Notes under the pieces: generated by a model | Seen by the model: only the letters and a program-made list of their open reading frames with translations | The model's database searches: none | What the model was told of the DNA's origin: nothing | Made by a program: the position numbers and the translations under genes | From: UBA1724 sp016302315 | GTDB lineage: Bacteria > Verrucomicrobiota > Lentisphaeria > Oligosphaerales > Oligosphaeraceae | Reading direction: 5' to 3' | NCBI GenBank assembly: GCA_016302315.1 | Contig: JAEDNW010000015.1 | Span: 1-27,621 of the forward strand | Length of the DNA stretch: 27,621 nt | Shown: positions 8,704 through 15,274 of the stretch, one piece after another | Layout of the letters: each line of letters starts with the position of its first letter | How positions within the stretch are numbered: the first letter of the stretch is position 1

Positions 8704-8953
8704 CACGGAGGGGAGACAGGTCGACCACGGAAGCGCCTGCGGCGCACACAGAGAGCACAGAGAGGTGGCTCGTGCTATCCGCACGTCCCGCCTTGGGGCT
8801 TTTTGGGGGGGAAAGTCCTAGATTCTCTAGGAGATCTAGATCTCTAACCCCTCTAGCCCCTCTAGCCCCTCTAGCCCCCCGCTTGCGGGGGGACAGGAGG
8901 CAATCCTCATGAACCCCGTAGGGGTGGGAGGATCGCTAGACGGGGGTGAAGTG
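8704..8953 (+). repeat. Composite intergenic repeat, copy 2 (uninterrupted; contains R2)
   Basis: Same order as at 6361: CACGGAGGGG..AGGTC, a CG-rich hairpin (CGCctGCG), CACACAGAGAGCACAGAGAGG, the CGTGC-tatcc-GCACG hairpin at 8771-8785, TCCCGCC, TCCTAGA-ttc-TCTAGGA (8816-8832) and the palindrome GAGATCTAGATCTC (8831-8844). Then come three CCTCTAGCC units, H1 CCCCCCGC-tt-GCGGGGGG (8875-8892), H2 ACCCC-gta-GGGGT (8913-8925) and GGGAGGATCGCTAGACGGGGG. It begins just after the nuclease-like gene. Confidence 0.85.
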
Positions 8954-8984
8954 AGGGCTAAAGGCCCGACCGAACCCCCCGGGA

Positions 8985-9027
8985 AGGAAGGCCCGGCAAG
9001 CCGGGCACACAGAGAGCACAGAGAGGG
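8985..9027 (+). repeat. Partial composite repeat (hairpin plus CACAGAGAGCACAGAGAGG)
   Basis: CCCGGC-aa-GCCGGG hairpin (8992-9005) followed directly by CACACAGAGAGCACAGAGAGG. It lacks the downstream CGTGC hairpin and CTAG tract, and ends ~50 bp before the 3' end of higA. Confidence 0.75.
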
Positions 9028-9079
9028 GGAAGGCTAGGGAATCGATTGTTAGCCGATTGTTCTTGCCGGGACGATTCGG

Positions 9080-9376
9080 TCAGGCTTGCGCCAATTGGGG
9101 GATCGCATCGATTTCCTTTTGGGATTCCGCCGCCGCAACACACAAATCATAGTTGGTTTGGAGATTACTCCAGAATTCCGGTCCTGTTCCGAAATATTTT
9201 CCCAAACGCAGGGCGGTATCTGCGGTAATGGCTCTTGCCCCCTTCACAATGGCATTGATCCGGGGAGCGGGAACATGGATGTCCATGGCCAATTTGTTCT
9301 GGCTGATGTGCATGGGCTTCAAAAATTCTTCCATGAGAATTTCCCCGGGATGAATCAAATTCTTCGTTCTGATCAT
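9080..9376 (-). CDS. higA: HigA-family antitoxin, XRE helix-turn-helix
   Basis: 98 residues. The N-terminus NLIHPGEILMEEFLKPMHISQNKLAMDIHVPAPRI is the classic HigA/VapI start followed by an XRE helix-turn-helix (about residues 20-45). The segment ITADTALRLGKYFGTGPEFWSNLQTNYDL is the second diagnostic block of the family. In the HigBA module the antitoxin binds and neutralises HigB and represses the operon. It lies 12 nt downstream of higB in the toxin-first order typical of higBA. AGAGG about 7 nt before the ATG can serve as its ribosome site. Length is normal and no damage is seen. Confidence 0.93.
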   Translation of the reverse strand: MIRTKNLIHPGEILMEEFLKPMHISQNKLAMDIHVPAPRINAIVKGARAITADTALRLGKYFGTGPEFWSNLQTNYDLCVAAAESQKEIDAIPQLAQA

Positions 9377-9388
9377 GAGGCTGCCTCT

Positions 9389-9667
9389 CTAGTGATAATC
9401 CACAATTTCAACATCGTGAGCATTCCCGTCACGCCAGGTAAAGCAGATCCGCCATTGCCGGTTGATGCGAATGCTGTATTGCCCTTCCCGATCTCCGTGC
9501 AACGCCTCAAAATGGTTGCTGGGGGGAATCCGCAGGGTCTCCACATTCACGACAGCGTCAAGCATGTCCAATTTACGCAAGGCGACCCTCTCTATGGAGC
9601 GAAACCTTCGGTTCGAACCCTCGGACTTGAGTTTCTGCGTTTCTTTGCACCTGTAGTCTGCAATCAT
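9389..9667 (-). CDS. higB: HigB-family toxin (RelE-like mRNA interferase)
   Basis: 92 residues. It closely follows the chromosomal HigB pattern: CKETQKLKSEG near the N-terminus, RVALRKLDMLDAVVNVETLRIPPSNHFEALHGDREGQYSIRINRQWRICFTW in the core, and the terminal HDVEIVDYH. The family cleaves mRNA on the ribosome and is held in check by HigA. The start ATG at 9667 has AGGAG 6 nt upstream. The gene is the first of a two-gene operon read leftward. It is bounded by composite repeats on both sides, which suggests it was acquired or moved as a cassette. The frame is intact with normal length. Confidence 0.94.
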   Translation of the reverse strand: MIADYRCKETQKLKSEGSNRRFRSIERVALRKLDMLDAVVNVETLRIPPSNHFEALHGDREGQYSIRINRQWRICFTWRDGNAHDVEIVDYH

Positions 9668-9689
9668 CCCTTGCTCCTGTTTTGGGCAG

Positions 9690-9717
9690 AATATATCTCT
9701 TCCTGCGTTAAACGCAA
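9690..9717 (-). promoter_or_regulatory. higBA promoter with overlapping palindromic operator
   Basis: On the minus strand, TTGCGT (9712-9717) and TATATT (9690-9695) form -35 and -10 elements 16 nt apart. The palindrome TGCGTT-A-AACGCA (9704-9716) overlaps the -35 and part of the spacer, a suitable place for autorepression by HigA/HigBA. The AGGAG ribosome site follows at 9674-9678. Confidence 0.65.
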
Positions 9718-9760
9718 GACGTAATACGCAGAAGGAGCCAGGTCGGACACGGAGGTTTTA

Positions 9761-9900
9761 CACGGAGGGCAGGTCTGGCCGGCAAGCCGGGCGCACAGAG
9801 AGCAAAGAGGGTTCTTATTTTTGTGTTAAGTCCTAAATTCTCTAGGAGATCTAGATCTCTAGATTCCTAGATCTCTGGAACCTCTAGAACCTCTACCCTA
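9761..9900 (+). repeat. Composite intergenic repeat, copy 3
   Basis: CACGGAGGGCAGGTC, CCGGC-aa-GCCGG hairpin (9779-9790), CGCACAGAGAGCAAAGAGG, then TCCTAAA-ttc-TCTAGGA (9831-9847, one mismatch) and the palindrome GAGATCTAGATCTC (9846-9859), continuing as a CTAG-dense tract to about 9896. The CGTGC hairpin and the H1/H2 hairpins are missing. It separates higBA from leuS. Confidence 0.8.
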
Positions 9901-9961
9901 TTCCTCTGTTTGGCGGGGCAGGGAATTCCTGGGTAGGGGCGGGAGTTTTCGGTGGGTCAGT

Positions 9962-9967
9962 TATAGT
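9962..9967 (+). promoter_or_regulatory. TATAGT -10 element of leuS
   Basis: TATAGTAC at 9962-9969 lies ~120 nt upstream of the leuS start. The same TATAGTA core precedes two other genes in this window (near 18324 and 23884, both minus strand). No TTGACA-like -35 is visible at 16-18 nt. Confidence 0.5.
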
Positions 9968-9997
9968 ACAGGGCTTTGCGGTTCTGCGCCTTGCGGC

Positions 9998-10063
9998 ATG
10001 ATCGCCGCGCAGGCCTCTCCCTTTCCTCCTTTATGTCTTTGATCCCCTGCCGGCGTGGCCGGC
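9998..10063 (+). promoter_or_regulatory. Possible leader peptide and attenuator of leuS
   Basis: A 14-codon frame (9998-10042, MIAAQASPFPPLCL) ends in Leu(TTA)-Cys-Leu(CTT)-stop. Its ATG sits in the loop of GCGGC-atgatc-GCCGC (9993-10008). Seven nt after its stop comes the hairpin GCCGG-cgtgg-CCGGC (10049-10063), followed by TTTT. This arrangement resembles amino-acid attenuation. Only two leucines, a short stem and no ribosome site keep confidence low. Confidence 0.3.
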
Positions 10064-10084
10064 TTTTCCCTCTTTGGATGCGCC

Positions 10085-12688
10085 ATGAGTGACCAAGTAA
10101 CCTGCAATTCCTACGAACCCGCAAAAATCGAGCCCAAGTGGCAGGATTTCTGGGCGAAGAACAAGACATTCCGTGCGGTGGATTGCGACACGACCCGGGA
10201 GAAGGTCTATGTGCTGGACATGTTCCCGTATCCCTCCGGGGCCGGTCTTCATGTGGGGCATCCCGAAGGGTATACCGCCAGCGACATCTGGTGCCGGTAC
10301 AAGCGCATGAAGGGCTACAATGTCCTCCACGCCATGGGGTGGGATGCCTTCGGTCTGCCGGCGGAGCAGTATGCGGTGAAGACGGGAACCCACCCGGAGA
10401 TCACCACCGCCAAGAACATCAAGACCTTCAAGCGCCAGCTGGAGGCCTTCGGCTTCTCCTTCGACTGGGACCGGGAAATCCGCACCTGCGATCCCGGATA
10501 CTACAAGTGGACCCAGTGGATTTTCAGCAAGCTCTTCGAGAAGGGGCTGGCCTATGAGTCCTTCCAGCCGGTGAACTGGTGCCCCGCCCTGGGGACTGTG
10601 CTGGCCAATGAGGAGGTCATCAACGGGCGTTCCGAGGTGGGCAACTATCCTGTGGAGCGCAAGCCCATCCGCCAGTGGGTGCTGAAGATCACCGAGTATG
10701 CGGAGAAGCTGCTGGAGGGTCTGGAGGGCCTGGAGTGGCCAGAGGGCACCCTGGAGATGCAGCGGAATTGGATTGGCCGTTCCACCGGCGCCCATGTGGA
10801 TTTCCAGGTGAAGGGGCACGACGGCCTCAAGATCACCGTCTACACCACCCGTCCCGACACCCTCTTCGGCGCCACCTACATGGTGCTGGCTCCGGAACAT
10901 GACCTGGTGAAGAAGATCACCACCGAGGAACAGCGCCAGGCGGTGGAGGAGTATGCAGAGGCGGCCCGCCACAAGTCCGACATGGACCGGACGGAACTCA
11001 ACAAGGACAAGACCGGTGTCTTCACCGGAGCCTACGCCATCGATCCTGTGAACGGACGGGAAATCCCCGTGTGGATCTCCGACTATGTCCTGGCCTCCTA
11101 CGGCACCGGCGCCATCATGGCTGTGCCGGAACACGACACCCGGGACTTCGCCTTCGCCAAGAAGTTCAATCTCCCCATCATCTGCGTCCTGAAGCCCACG
11201 GAGGCGGAGTGCCAGGCTGCCGGAGTCGCCCTGGAGGATGTGCTGGCGGGCAAGGTCTGCTGGACCGGAGATGGCCTCCACTGCAATTCCGCTAACGACC
11301 AGGGCCTGGATCTGAACGGCATGAACCTGGAGGACGCCAAGAAGGCCATCAACCAGTGGATGGAGGAGAAGGGCGTGGGCAAGGCCACCGTTAACTTCCG
11401 TCTGCGGGACTGGCTCTTCAGCCGCCAGCGCTACTGGGGCGAACCCTTCCCCCTGGTCCACTACCCCGACGGCCACGTGGGCCTGGTGCCCGAGGATCAG
11501 CTGCCGGTGGTGCTGCCGGAGCTAGAGGACTACAAGCCCACGGAGAACGGGGAGCCGCCTCTGGCCCGCGCCAAGGAGTGGCTGAAGTGGACCGATCCCA
11601 AGACGGGGGAGGTCTGCACCCGGGAGACCAACACCATGCCCCAGTGGGCCGGCTCCTGCTGGTACTACCTCCGCTACATCGATCCCCACAACGACAAGCA
11701 GGGCTGGGATCCGGAAAAGGAGAAGTACTGGATGCCCGTGGATCTCTACGTGGGCGGCGCCGAGCACGCCGTGCTCCATCTCCTCTACTCCCGCTTCTGG
11801 CACCATGTCCTCTACGATCTGGGCCTGGTCTCCACCCCCGAACCCTGGAAACGCCTCATCCATCAGGGCATGATCCTGGGAATCTCCTACAAGGATGCCC
11901 GGGGCGTCCTGGTGCCCAATGATCTGGTGGAGGCGCGGGACGGCAAGTTCTTCCACAAGGAAACCGGCGAGGAGCTCACCAGCCTCCCCGCCAAAATGTC
12001 CAAGTCCCTGAAGAACGTGGTGAATCCCGACGACGTCATCCGCCAGTATGGCGCGGATGCCTTCCGTCTGTATGAGATGTTCATGGGTCCCCTGCGGGAA
12101 GTGAAGCCCTGGTCCACCCAGGGCGTGGAGGGAGTCTACCGCTTCCTCCACCGCTTCTGGAGAATGTGCATCGACACCGATACCGGCGCCCTGGCGCCCC
12201 AGGTGGACGACACCCCCCTCACCCGGGAGCAGGAGCGCCTGCTGCACCAGACCATCAAGAAGGTCTCCGAGGACATCGAGTCCCTCTCCTACAACACCGC
12301 CATCAGCCAGCTGATGGTCTTCCAGAACGAGTTCTCCAAGCTGGCCCACCGGAACCGCCAGGCCCTGGAAACCGCCGTCCTGCTCCTCTCCCCCATGGCT
12401 CCCCACATGTGCGAGGAGCTGTGGAGCCGTTTCGGCCATGAGGACACCCTGGCCTATCATGCCTGGCCCGCCTTTGATCCCGAGAAGCTCAAGGTGGACG
12501 AGGTGGAGATCCTGGTGCAGCTCAACGGGAAGCCCAAGGTGCGCATGATGGTGCCTGCCCAGGCGGACAAGGAGCAGCTTCTGGCCCTGGTCCACGCCAA
12601 TCCCGAGGTCCAGGCCCTGCTGGAGGGCAAGACCCTGGTGAAGGAGATTGCCGTTCCCGGCCGTCTGGTGGGGCTGGTGGTCCGCTAG
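10085..12688 (+). CDS. leuS: Leucyl-tRNA synthetase
   Basis: This 867-residue class I synthetase charges tRNA(Leu) with leucine in the cytoplasm. The HIGH-type motif is HVGH at residues 56-59 within YPSGAGLHVGHPEGY, and the KMSKS motif is at 637-641 (AKMSKSLKNVVNP). The CP1 editing domain lies between (about 225-420), the signature WAGSCWYYLRYIDP precedes KMSKS, and the anticodon-binding and C-terminal tRNA domains follow. Length matches bacterial LeuRS. The ATG at 10085 (MSDQVTCNSYEPAKIEPKWQ) fits the usual N-terminus, although only a weak GGA precedes it. An in-frame upstream GTG at 10055 falls in the leader hairpin and is less likely. Upstream lie a TATAGT element and a possible attenuator. 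uxaC follows after ~106 nt, with a strong hairpin between. Confidence 0.97.
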   Translation: MSDQVTCNSYEPAKIEPKWQDFWAKNKTFRAVDCDTTREKVYVLDMFPYPSGAGLHVGHPEGYTASDIWCRYKRMKGYNVLHAMGWDAFGLPAEQYAVKTGTHPEITTAKNIKTFKRQLEAFGFSFDWDREIRTCDPGYYKWTQWIFSKLFEKGLAYESFQPVNWCPALGTVLANEEVINGRSEVGNYPVERKPIRQWVLKITEYAEKLLEGLEGLEWPEGTLEMQRNWIGRSTGAHVDFQVKGHDGLKITVYTTRPDTLFGATYMVLAPEHDLVKKITTEEQRQAVEEYAEAARHKSDMDRTELNKDKTGVFTGAYAIDPVNGREIPVWISDYVLASYGTGAIMAVPEHDTRDFAFAKKFNLPIICVLKPTEAECQAAGVALEDVLAGKVCWTGDGLHCNSANDQGLDLNGMNLEDAKKAINQWMEEKGVGKATVNFRLRDWLFSRQRYWGEPFPLVHYPDGHVGLVPEDQLPVVLPELEDYKPTENGEPPLARAKEWLKWTDPKTGEVCTRETNTMPQWAGSCWYYLRYIDPHNDKQGWDPEKEKYWMPVDLYVGGAEHAVLHLLYSRFWHHVLYDLGLVSTPEPWKRLIHQGMILGISYKDARGVLVPNDLVEARDGKFFHKETGEELTSLPAKMSKSLKNVVNPDDVIRQYGADAFRLYEMFMGPLREVKPWSTQGVEGVYRFLHRFWRMCIDTDTGALAPQVDDTPLTREQERLLHQTIKKVSEDIESLSYNTAISQLMVFQNEFSKLAHRNRQALETAVLLLSPMAPHMCEELWSRFGHEDTLAYHAWPAFDPEKLKVDEVEILVQLNGKPKVRMMVPAQADKEQLLALVHANPEVQALLEGKTLVKEIAVPGRLVGLVVR

Positions 12689-12710
12689 GGATCCCCCTCC
12701 CTCTTCCCCT

Positions 12711-12752
12711 CCTCCTTTCCCGGGGTCGGCGTGCCGCCGCCGGGGAGGGAGG
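12711..12752 (+). terminator. Hairpin after leuS, terminator-like
   Basis: A 13-bp stem (12711-12723 with 12740-12752, two G-U pairs) encloses a loop with its own CGGC/GCCG pairing. It is followed by CCATTGTTT rather than a clean T-tract, so it may terminate weakly or only protect the leuS 3' end. Confidence 0.45.
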
Positions 12753-12794
12753 CCATTGTTTCCCCATCCCATCCCTTCTCTCTCTCTTACGACC

Positions 12795-14168
12795 ATGGCA
12801 TTTCTTGATGAAAACTATCTTCTGACCACCGATTCCGCCAAGGCAATCTACGGAGAGGTGGGCGGTCTGCCCATTTTGGATCCCCACAACCATTGCGACG
12901 TGAAGGCGCTGGCGGAGGACCGTGGCTTCCAGGATCTCTGGGAGGCCGAAGCCGCCACGGATCACTATGTGTGGGAGCTCATGCGGAAATGTGGGGTGGA
13001 GGAAGCCCTCATCACGGGAAAGGAGGCGACGAATCAGGAGAAGTGGATGGCTCTGGCCAAGGTCTTCCCCCTCTTTGCCGGAAACCCCACCTACGAATGG
13101 ATCCACCTGGATCTGCGCACCCGCCTGGGAATCCCCCTGGAGATCAACCAGGAGAATGCCCTGGCCATCTGGGAGGAGTCCCGCCGGAAGCTCCAGACGC
13201 CGGAATACTCTCCCCAGTCCCTGATTCTGGCCATGAATGTGGAGGCCATGTGCTCCACCGATGACCCCGCCGATACCCTGGAATATCATGAAAAACTCTC
13301 CCAGGGACGCCTGGCGGGACGGGTGCGCCCCACCTTCCGCCCCGACAATGCCATGAATATCCAGAAGGAGACGTGGAATGGCTATGTGGACCGCTTGGGC
13401 GCCCGCTGGAACCGCTCCCTCCAGTCTCTGGATGATTTCCTGGATGTGCTGGCCCAGGCCCACGATGCCATGGGCAAGCTGGGGGCCGTGGCATCCGACC
13501 ACGGCGTGCTGGTGCCCGAGACCTTCTCCCCGGACCGCAAGACGGCGGAAGCCCTCTTCCGGAAGGCCCGGACCGGAGAGAAGCTGACGGCGGAGGAGGC
13601 CGCCCTGTTCCGGGGCTTCTTCCTGAACGAGATGGCCGAGCTGGATGCGGCCAAGGGATGGGTCTTTCAGATCCACTACGGCGCCGTCCGGGATGTGCGC
13701 ACCTCCCTCTTCCAGAAGCTGGGAGCAGACGTGGGGGGAGACGTCTCCGACCACAACATCTCCGCTCTGGAACCCCTGCTGCCTCTCCTGAATCGCTTTG
13801 ACGGACGCCTGAAGGTGGTGCTCTACAACATGAATCCCGCCCACAATGCCACCATGGCCATGCTGACCCGGGCCTTTGGCGCCAATGTGTGCCTGGGACC
13901 CGCCTGGTGGCTCAACGATTCCTACACAGGAATCCGAACCCAGCTGGAATTGGGGGCCTCCATCGACCTCTTCTCCAACATGACGGGCATGGTCTCCGAT
14001 TCCCGGAAGATCCTCTCCTACGGCTCCCGCTTCGACCTCTATCGCCGCACGCTGGCCGCTGTCCTGGGAGACCAGGTGGACCGGGGACAGATGCCCCTGG
14101 CCGTGGGCAAGATGCTGGCTCGCCGCCTGTGCTACGAGCGTCCCAGGGAATTCTTCGGCTTCCGGTAG
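12795..14168 (+). CDS. uxaC: Glucuronate isomerase (uronate isomerase)
   Basis: This 457-residue member of the amidohydrolase-like uronate isomerase family converts D-glucuronate to D-fructuronate, or D-galacturonate to D-tagaturonate, the first step of hexuronate breakdown. The metal-binding His-x-His appears as DPHNHCD (His31, His33). Other family blocks are DHYVWELMRKCGVEE, NVEAMCSTDDPADTLEYHE, GWVFQIHYGAVRDVRTSLFQKLGADVGGDVSDHNI, and the C-terminal DLFSNMTGMVSDSRKILSYGSRFDLYRR. Length is close to the ~470 of E. coli UxaC. The ATG at 12795 has no Shine-Dalgarno and follows a pyrimidine-rich stretch. No other uronate genes are adjacent, but the nearby glycosidase fits a polysaccharide-degrading lifestyle. 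Confidence 0.96.
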   Translation: MAFLDENYLLTTDSAKAIYGEVGGLPILDPHNHCDVKALAEDRGFQDLWEAEAATDHYVWELMRKCGVEEALITGKEATNQEKWMALAKVFPLFAGNPTYEWIHLDLRTRLGIPLEINQENALAIWEESRRKLQTPEYSPQSLILAMNVEAMCSTDDPADTLEYHEKLSQGRLAGRVRPTFRPDNAMNIQKETWNGYVDRLGARWNRSLQSLDDFLDVLAQAHDAMGKLGAVASDHGVLVPETFSPDRKTAEALFRKARTGEKLTAEEAALFRGFFLNEMAELDAAKGWVFQIHYGAVRDVRTSLFQKLGADVGGDVSDHNISALEPLLPLLNRFDGRLKVVLYNMNPAHNATMAMLTRAFGANVCLGPAWWLNDSYTGIRTQLELGASIDLFSNMTGMVSDSRKILSYGSRFDLYRRTLAAVLGDQVDRGQMPLAVGKMLARRLCYERPREFFGFR

Positions 14169-14186
14169 ACGGCGCGCAGGGACGCC

Positions 14187-14229
14187 GGGTGGCTCCTTCC
14201 CCGTTCCGAGGGAAGGCCCCCGGCCACCC
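14187..14229 (+). promoter_or_regulatory. Two-tier hairpin between uxaC and the prepilin peptidase gene
   Basis: Outer stem GGGTGGC/GCCACCC (14187-14193, 14223-14229) and inner stem CCTTCCC/GGGAAGG (14195-14201, 14210-14216) with an 8-nt loop. It ends just before the ribosome site AGGGAG. There is no T-tract, so mRNA processing or translational control is as likely as termination. Confidence 0.4.
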
Positions 14230-14242
14230 CAGGGAGTAAGGC

Positions 14243-15193
14243 ATGGGCATGATCGTCGCATTGGGATTTGTATTCGGGGCCATTGTGGGGAGTTTCCTGA
14301 ACGTGGTGGTCTGGCGGGTGCCCCGTGGCATGTCCCTGGTGCGCCCCCCCAGCACCTGCCCCCGGTGCGGCCATCGCATCCGCCCCTGGGAGAACATCCC
14401 CATTCTGAGCTGGCTCTTCCTCCGGGGGCGCTGCAGCCAGTGCCATCAGCCCATCTCCTGGAAATATCCTGCCGGGGAAGTGGCGGTGGGCGCCCTCTAC
14501 GGCCTAGTGGCCCTGCGGGTGTGGAAGGAGGGACTCCCCCTCACCACCCTGATCCCCTGGTTCTGGTTCGCCGGCGCCATGCTCTCCCTGGCCAGAATCG
14601 ACTGGGAACAGAGAATCCTCCCCAACCTGGTGACCTATTCCGGGATGATTTTCGCCCTCCTCTGCACCCTGGTCTTCCCCTTCTCCCGTCCCGCCCTGAT
14701 CAATCCCGCCAATCCCCACTACGGGGCAATTCTTAGTCGGGGACTGACAGAGTTCCTCAAGGGACTCCCTCTTCCTCCAGGGGTGTCCGCCCGGCTGGCC
14801 GCTCTGGCGGATTGTCTCCTGGGTATGGGACTGGGCTTCCTGCTGCTGGCGGTGGTCTACTTTGCGGGGAAAAAGATGCTCCAGGCCCTGGCGCGGCGCC
14901 GGGGAGACAAGGGAAGCAATCTTCCCCAGGAACCCCTGGGGTGGGGTGACGTGAAGATGCTGGCCATGACCGGCGCCTTCCTGGGCGCGGATGCCGTGGT
15001 GATTCTCCTGGCCGGGGGAACAGTCCTGGGAAGCCTGGTGGGCCTCCTGGTGGCCGCCTTCCCCCGCAAGGAAAAACAAGAATCCCTGGGCTGGATCCAG
15101 CTCCCCTTCGCCCCCTTCTTCGCCGTCCCCGCACTCCTGTGGGTGGCCGCCGGAAATTGGTTCTACTGGGCCATGCTCCCCTTCCTGCCGTGA
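14243..15193 (+). CDS. Prepilin peptidase / N-methyltransferase (type 4)
   Basis: This 316-residue inner-membrane aspartic protease cuts the leader of type IV pilins and type II pseudopilins and methylates the new N-terminus. The start GAIVGSFLNVVVWRVPRGMS is diagnostic. Two CxxC pairs (Cys39/42, Cys64/67) form the zinc-binding cytoplasmic domain that goes with methylation. The catalytic aspartates are Asp120 (DWEQRILPN) and Asp236 (GWGDVKM). Several hydrophobic segments follow. AGGGAG lies 8 nt before the ATG at 14243. It ends 20 nt before a bidirectional terminator. A natural substrate is the pseudopilin encoded at 22865-23602. The insertion between the two aspartates is long (about 115 residues, including VYFAGKKMLQALARRRGDK), larger than in E. 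coli GspO. Confidence 0.95.
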   Translation: MGMIVALGFVFGAIVGSFLNVVVWRVPRGMSLVRPPSTCPRCGHRIRPWENIPILSWLFLRGRCSQCHQPISWKYPAGEVAVGALYGLVALRVWKEGLPLTTLIPWFWFAGAMLSLARIDWEQRILPNLVTYSGMIFALLCTLVFPFSRPALINPANPHYGAILSRGLTEFLKGLPLPPGVSARLAALADCLLGMGLGFLLLAVVYFAGKKMLQALARRRGDKGSNLPQEPLGWGDVKMLAMTGAFLGADAVVILLAGGTVLGSLVGLLVAAFPRKEKQESLGWIQLPFAPFFAVPALLWVAAGNWFYWAMLPFLP

Positions 15194-15212
15194 CCCCGGC
15201 AAAAAGGGGAAG

Positions 15213-15257
15213 AAAAAACGCCCTCCGGAAAACAGCTTCCCGGAGGGCGTTTTTTTT
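15213..15257. terminator. Bidirectional terminator between convergent genes
   Basis: Stem CGCCCTCCGG/CCGGAGGGCG (15219-15228, 15240-15249) is flanked by six As on the left and eight Ts on the right, so it can stop transcription from either side. It separates the prepilin peptidase (+) from the glycosidase (-). Confidence 0.92.
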
Positions 15258-15274
15258 GCGCGTGGGGTGCGTGG

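Noticed and set aside
8704..9027. CRISPR-like repeat array or integron attC sites
   Set aside because: The repeats are irregular in spacing and composition, with genes rather than short unique spacers between them. No cas or integrase gene is present and no attC core-site pairing was found.
10031..14261. Long open frames antisense to leuS, uxaC and the prepilin peptidase
   Set aside because: They are shadows of strongly supported genes in high-GC DNA, with no recognisable motifs.
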